Source of the DNA: Emiliania huxleyi CCMP1516
Taxonomy: Eukaryota > Haptophyta > Isochrysidales > Noelaerhabdaceae
Reading direction: 5' to 3'
Length of the DNA: 64,000 nt
Assembly (NCBI RefSeq): GCF_000372725.1
Contig: NW_005201287.1
Coordinates: forward strand, 984,272-1,048,271
This document shows, one piece after another, positions 58,689 through 64,000 of the stretch. Position numbers and translations under genes: made by a program. The notes below the pieces were generated by a model, which was not told the DNA's origin, ran no database searches, and saw only the letters and a program-made list of their open reading frames with translations. The first letter of the stretch is position 1. Each line of letters starts with the position of its first letter.

Positions 58689-60001
58689 CTGCGCTGAGTC
58701 GCTCCTGAGAGGAGCTGTGTGTCGCTCTGTGGGTCGGGGCGCGAGACGGTTTGCAGGGATCCAACAGGCGGAGTGGAGGCTCGAGGGGCGTCTCAGGAGA
58801 GTTCGGCGTGGCTGACTGCACGCTAAAGGCTACACGCTCGCACACCACTTGCAGAGTGGCTCTCCCAGGCGCTCACCCCACGGCGGAGGCACGCCAGGCC
58901 CCGGGCAGCCGGCCGTCACTCGCCTAAAAGCGCCTAAGCGGCCTAAGCGGGGGGTGCTTAGGGTGCTAAGGCGCTTAGGCGGCCCTTGCGAGCGTAGGCC
59001 CGTAGCGGCGTGGTGATATCGTGTAATACAGGTGACTCCGATGACACTCATGATGCCCCTGCTAGTGTCATCGCTCAGAGAGCAGCCTCACGTGCACGCA
59101 GTGTGCAATCTTTACCGGTATGGGAGTTTTTGGCTAATCAAACCCAAGGCCTGCACTAATCAAAAAGTGGTACGGGATACCAGTTGCCTCACGGAAATCA
59201 AAGCGAGTCGGAGTGCCTTCTTGGTGGCAAAATCGGCAAAATCGGCAAAATACCGGGTATTTTGCGGGTACTCGCCTCTGCTGATCCCCACTATCGGCTT
59301 GCCTCACCGCTCTCTTGCATCTCTGCTACCTCTCCCCGCACTATTCCCATCTGCGTGACGCCACGGCGTCGCCACCTCACCGTTCTCACAGCGTGCTCTC
59401 TCTTCAGTCGCGTGCTCGCGCCCACCCGCCTCCCTCCACCCTTCGGCCACACTCCCCCTGTCTCTCACCGCGTAGCTCCGCCCCCACCCCGTTCGCCTCT
59501 CGCGCCGCGAACGCCGCACTCATCGTGTCGCCGCCTCACCTCGCCACCCCGCCTCTTGGGCACTGCCGCAGGCGCTAGCCGCGTTGACCTCGACCTAACA
59601 CGAGGACGCGTCCATGACGCGCCGCCTACCGCCACCGCCGAAACTCGACGGCAGCGCCCGTCGCGGCGGGCCAATCCCGGAGTATATTTCCGTGTCCACA
59701 CGCAGTGCACCTCGGCGCTATCCGGTCGCGCTTTCGGACAGGTGTCACCGCACCGCGTGAAGCGCATACGTTTTTTACTACCCGCGTCAATTGTCCGTCC
59801 ATCCGCCACTTTCCCGAGCCTTGCACGGTATTTTCCTTGCAGAGCTCTCTCTCTCTCGGTCTCGCCGCTCACCCCTCACCGAGAGACACACACACACCCA
59901 CATCTAGGCTGTTCCCTCGTTTGAGACCGACACAAACCACGTCACGCCAAACAGCAAAAGCGATCGTCCTTTCACTGCACGGCCTAGTGGGCCAATGCCT
60001 C
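58689..60001. other. spacer, no gene
   Basis: 58925-58985 is an imperfect palindrome of CGCCTAAGCGGCCTAAGCGG and its complement. AAAATCGGCAAAATACCGGG at about 59230 resembles AT-rich words inside the MITE (58160-58240). No gene is recognised. Confidence 0.5.
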
Positions 60002-60523
60002 CTATGGGTCGAGGTGAATTGAGTAGCCCTTCCTGCAGTAATAGCACACCTGCTCGGCCGGGTTCTTCTCTTCCGAGCAGCCCGGCATGGTGCACTTGGA
60101 GCTCCCCTTGTCCTCGGCGGGGTGGGACGCGGCACCGTTTTGAACTGACATCGACACCGCGCCCCCGTCCACCACCACCGTTCCTCCTTCCGTGAAGCAG
60201 CGGCCAAGCGCAGCCTGCCCGTCTTGCACAGCGCTCGCCGTGCTGGCCGCTGCCGTTGAAACAACGACCTCACTCGCGGGCGCGATCGTGATGTCCCACG
60301 GCTCCTTAAGCACATCGCAGCACGTCTTACACATGGGGCCGCTTGCGTCTAGCCCAAGACGTGCGAGCACACCATCTTGCCGGCAGTGCCGTCCACACAC
60401 GCAGCAAGCGACGAGCATCCCGCCGTCCGGCATAACGTTGACCACTTCCCACAGCTGAATCTCACGTGCCTCCGATGCTGTAAGTCCGGTGTGCAATCCC
60501 ACCTGCAGCTTACCTGACGGCAT
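60002..60523 (-). CDS. Cys-rich zinc-binding protein, unknown
   Basis: 173 residues from ATG 60523; the frame is open further upstream, so a 5' exon is possible. Two Cys clusters: CCVCGRHC...CKTCC (40-69) and CTMPGCSEEKNPAEQVCYYC (about 145-164) followed by RKGYSIHLDP. Together they could bind two zincs in a treble-clef or FYVE/PHD-like arrangement. EIQLWEVVNVMPDGGMLVAC looks like a structured start. The middle (TTIAP-like, Ala/Ser/Val) is low complexity. No family recognised; it may be a transcription or chromatin adaptor (inference). Confidence 0.55.
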   Translation of the reverse strand: MPSGKLQVGLHTGLTASEAREIQLWEVVNVMPDGGMLVACCVCGRHCRQDGVLARLGLDASGPMCKTCCDVLKEPWDITIAPASEVVVSTAAASTASAVQDGQAALGRCFTEGGTVVVDGGAVSMSVQNGAASHPAEDKGSSKCTMPGCSEEKNPAEQVCYYCRKGYSIHLDP

Positions 60524-61349
60524 TGCCCTGGTCACCACTCTCAGAACGGGTCGACCTCTTTCGGACGACCTGGGTCGACCTCTTTCGGACGACCTGGGTC
60601 GACCTCTTTCGGACGACCCCTGTTGTGCCAAAAAACAAGAATCTTAAAAGAATTTAAATAATTTCGCCACGCGCCTCAGACGGCTTGCACCACGCTCTTT
60701 CCCTTAAACTCTGTTGGTGGTGGCGTGCCCCCCCCCCCACCCCCCTCCCGCAGCTATCGATATTTCTTTCTTTCAGCGGCTTTCTCTCCGAGCGCCTTTC
60801 ATTCGCTTACACCTCAAATGACCGTCCGCAATCACCCGGACACATGCGTGCGAATCTCAATCAGCGCCGTACCGATCACCGAACACGTCTCCGCTCACAA
60901 ATGGGTCAGAGGCGCATATCACCGGCCAGCAACTCCGCCCCCCTCTCGCCTCCCCCCTTCTGGGCATCAGCTCTCGGGCTCGGCCGCCAACATGGACATG
61001 GACATGGACATGGACAGACGGGCACCCCCTCGCGCCGCTCGGCCCGCCCTCTTCCCCCTCCCCCAAGCACGCACCTGGGGCGGGCGCGAGCCAGACAGAC
61101 CCTTGCGCTTGCCTCGAGCGCTGGGGGACTTCGGGCTCGGCCGCCCAACATGGACGTGGACATGGACATGGACAGACGGACGCCGGACCCTCGCGCCGCT
61201 CGGCCCCGGGCGCCGGACCCTCGCGCCGCTCGGGCCGCCTCCTCCCTCCCCCCCCCCCCCCCCCCCAAACGCACCTGTCGCGGGCGCGCAAGCCAGACCC
61301 CCGCGCTTGCCTCGAGCGCTGGGGAACGTGATGACCAGCACGACGCGCC
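60524..61349. repeat. tandem repeats between the zinc protein and the helicase
   Basis: 60546-60620: three 24-bp units (GGGTCGACCTCTTTCGGACG...). 60985-61015 and 61150-61175: (CATGGA)n. A block of about 150-200 bp (GCGGGCGCGxxAGCCAGAC, GCGCTTGCCTCGAGCGCTGG) occurs at about 61078 and 61278. A C tract is at about 61243-61266. No gene is called. Confidence 0.75.
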
Positions 61350-64000
61350 CTACCCGGTGCGCTGCGCCCTCTTGTCCACCTCGAGCTGCGCCGCCGCGAC
61401 ACGCTCGTCCGAGAAGCTCCCGACGCCGAGGCGCGCCTGCCAGAGCACCGACTTCGGGTGCAGCTCCATCTTCTCCCGCAAGTCGAGCCCGCCGTCGTCC
61501 ACCGCGATGCCCGAGATCTTTAGCTTCTCTCTCGGTCGCGTGCAGGCCGTGTAAAGCAAGTTGCGCTGCCCCTTGAAGCGGTCGGCGTGCACGTGGACGT
61601 TCTTCGCCTGGCTCCCCTGCGCGGAGTACACCGTCACGATGTCCGAGTACCTACAGTGCAGATACTCACACGCCACTCACCATTCCATACTAGCCTGGTA
61701 GTTACCCCACGCATTGCCAGGCGTACCGCCACGGCGGGCCCCACACCTTGGCGACGCCGTGCTCGCCGAGGTCGACCCACACGAACTCCTCCGGGATCCA
61801 AGCCGACGGGCACCCCTTCAACATCGGGCACGTCACCTCAAGCTGCCGCGTCTCCGCGTGGTAGCACACGACGTCGAGCGGCTCGCCCTTGCTCAGGTAC
61901 CACCCACGGCCAGCCTGTCGACCCGTCCGCACGCCGGCCTTGCCGATCGGAAGGTAGTGAACCCGCTGGCCCGGGAAGGTGTACACCTCCGTCAGCATCC
62001 GCGTCGCCTGACTCGCACGCCGCTGCGCTGGCCGCGGCCAGAAGCGAAGGTCGGACCCCCCCGGTCCGCCAGACTCGCATCGGGCACGCACCACCGATAG
62101 CCCCGGCTTCGACGCGAACTTCTCCCTCGCAATCGCGTAAATCTCGAGGTTGTCGTGCACCACGTCCATGAAGGTGTCGTCGGCGACTGTCGTCGAGCAC
62201 TGCTGCACGATCGGCCAGACCGCGTCGAAGTCCTCGCGCCGCAGACCCCGGCTGAGCTTCAGCAGGTCCGCGTCGCCCGTGCGGTAAATCGTCTCGAGCG
62301 GGAAGCACGCGAGCTCGCCGTTGCTCTCTGCGCTCGTGATGAGATCTCCCTCCCAGATCATCTCCCGATCGCCCGCCCCAGCGGCGTCGTTCACAGGGGG
62401 CGTCTGCAGCCCGTCCATGAGCAGCACAAACCTAGGCTTGTTGCCGCTGCACACGCGTGGTGCGACTTGATGCGCCATGTCCAGCTGGCCGAAGTGCGTC
62501 TGCGCCGCCTCGTCGCACACGAGGGTGCTCTTGGCGAACACCCCCGCCGCCTTCACCTTCCTGGGATCGTTGCGACGGATCCCCGCCACCACCGCATCCG
62601 CCGACCACGTCTCTCCGAGCCCGACTCCCAAACCGGTGAACGTCGTGAGCGCCTCGATCTCGGGCGCGAAGCTGCGCCGCGGCAATACCTTGTCGATCGC
62701 CTCTTGGATCGCGCGCCGTGCTCCATGAGTGGGAGCGAGCACCGCGATGTCGTCCGTCCGCAGCAGCGCCAGGATCTCGATCAGCGCAGTCTTCCCGCAG
62801 CCGGCCGGGCCAGACACGATGGTCACCTCCTTGCTGTCGACAAGCACGCCGTGCAGCGCCGCTCGCTGCGCTACATCGAGCCGCGAGTACAATTGCATAG
62901 CCTGCGCCTGCTTGTTCGCAGGTGCCTCGCCGATCACCTTTAGCAGCGCTGCCGCAACCTCATCCTCACCCCTCGGGGCGAGCATGTCGATCACCTCGTC
63001 CACGGTCAGATTTGCGCCATCGCCTGTCAGGCCAAGCGCGCGCGCAGCGTCGCCAGGCGAGGTCGCGTCGATTGCGGAGTCGCCCGCGCGCCCGGTCCCT
63101 TGCCCGAGCCTCGACGGCGTGGAGAAGGCGACGCCAGCCGCCGCCGCCGCCCCCGTCGCCTCCGGCGCCGTCGCCACCGCCGGACTCTCCACTACCGCCG
63201 CCTTGTCCGCCGCCGCCGCCGCCTCTGCCCCCACCGCCTCCGTCGCCGCCGCCGCCTTCAACGCCTCCGCCGCCGCCTCCGGCGCCGCATCGTCCTCATC
63301 CGAGGATCCGAGATCCATCGGCAAGTCCGCCGAGTCGCCCGGGCGGGACTCCTCGCGCGGCGCCGCATCCTCGTCGTCGGAGAATCCGACCTCCATGGGC
63401 GCTCCCGCGGAGTCGCCCAAGCGAGGAGCACCGTTGCTGGACTCGTCCTCCTCGCTGCTGGCAACGACCGGCACGCGTGACGACAAACCGGGCTCCACGA
63501 CGGCGGCCGCCATCGCAGGAGCCTCTCCCGTCGACGCAGGGCTCGCCGTCGCCGACACCGCAGCCATTGTGCGCCTAAACTTTCGCACGTGCAGCACCGA
63601 AGCCGCAGCAGCCTTTGAAAGCCGCAACAATTCCTCTGCGAGCTGTAGCTCCTCTTCATCGTATTCATAGCCCGCATCGCCATCTCCATCCTCGCCGCCG
63701 CCGTCGCCGCCGCCGTCGTCGCCGCCGCCGCCGCTGTCGCCGCCGCTGTCGCCGCCGCTGTCGCCGCTGTCGCCGCCGCTGTCGCCGCCGCCGTCGTCAC
63801 CGGCCGCTGTGCTACGCGTCGCCTCGGCGAAGCCGCCGCCGATGTCGCCGCCGCCGCTCTCCTCGACGCCGTCGCCTGCCCCGCCGTAGCCCGCCTCACC
63901 GCTGTTGCCAGCCTCGCCGCCGCCAGCCTCACCACCGCCTTTCTCGCCGCCGCCCACCTCGCCGCCGTCGACCTCCTCGTCGCCCGTCGCCTCCGCTCCA
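61350..64000 (-). CDS. PIF1/RecD-like SF1 helicase (5' end beyond the window)
   Basis: Exons: 64000 (open to the edge) to 61706, then 61650-61350; the 55-nt GT-AG intron joins VGYSDIVTVYSAQGSQ in frame. The N-terminal 280+ residues are Gly/Asp/Ser/Glu and Ala-rich tandem repeats. Helicase motifs: SRLDVAQRAALHGVLVDSK (Q-motif region), Walker A VSGPAGCGKTALIEI, Ia VLAPTHGARRAI, Walker B LVCDEAAQTHF, motif III FVLLMDGLQTPPV and motif IV region LETIYRTGDADLLKLSRGL. The C-terminal UvrD/RecD block is YSAQGSQAKNVHVHADRFKG, then LLYTACTRPREKLKI. This is a 5'-3' type SF1B helicase. Such genes occur both as host PIF1-like enzymes and in Helitrons and large DNA viruses; the origin is open. Confidence 0.85.

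Overview
This window is nuclear DNA of a GC-rich unicellular eukaryote, most likely a photosynthetic protist with a secondary plastid; a haptophyte such as Emiliania or Chrysochromulina is my best guess, from style rather than from any database match. The evidence is short spliceosomal introns (54-116 nt where exons join cleanly), a high share of GC-AG introns, TTAGGG-type repeats, a plastid-type DUF3493 gene, and metazoan/plant-like nuclear genes (STE24, glycine cleavage H protein, AMT, SLC25, SLC35B). There are no operons. Genes lie on both strands, several in divergent pairs, separated by 0.2-2 kb of repeat-rich spacer.

Layout, left to right. An HSPA14/Ssz1-type Hsp70 (minus, cut by the left edge) is divergent from a GH27 alpha-galactosidase. 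A repeat-rich gap with a minisatellite-tailed dispersed element follows (about 4.7-5.3 kb), then an F-box-like protein. Next come an ammonium transporter with a telomere-repeat intron (7.9-10.2 kb), a membrane-anchored chalcone-isomerase-like protein, an RGG/WD40 protein, and a divergent pair of a ferredoxin-reductase-like oxidoreductase and an ankyrin/RING/RanBP2-zinc-finger protein. After a simple-repeat desert there is a GNAT-SANT-MJ1316 fusion (19.9-21.7 kb) and a secreted VOC-GILT-VOC-VOC fusion (21.9-24.6 kb). An inverted second copy of the dispersed element follows, then the glycine cleavage H protein, a SWSAP1-like RecA-fold ATPase, and a BspA-type LRR protein.

The right half holds a multi-pass membrane protein, a 1400-residue HAT/TPR protein, an acidic unknown protein, a PAPS/nucleotide-sugar transporter (SLC35B type), the STE24 CAAX protease, and a secreted protein with a recent 703-bp internal tandem duplication. 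Then come a mitochondrial carrier (SLC25A44-like), a WD40 protein ending in a PCNA-box-like peptide, a CAP-domain protein, a DUF3493 plastid protein divergent from an AIG1/Pr6Pr-like membrane protein, an intact-looking hAT-type MITE, a Cys-rich zinc protein, and a PIF1/RecD-like helicase cut by the right edge.

The most unusual signal runs across genes. Several introns are bounded by direct repeats of the exon sequence, so that the donor lies at the first copy and the acceptor AG directly precedes, or lies within, the second. Three of these introns are exactly 70 nt long, and one (in the AMT gene) is filled with telomeric repeats. This looks like recent intron birth by insertion or duplication (introner-like). 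The two unusual fusion proteins and the TIR/TSD-bounded MITE are the other main points. Exon joins were read by eye. Joins called clean give an uninterrupted frame with the total length divisible by three; unresolved joins are stated.
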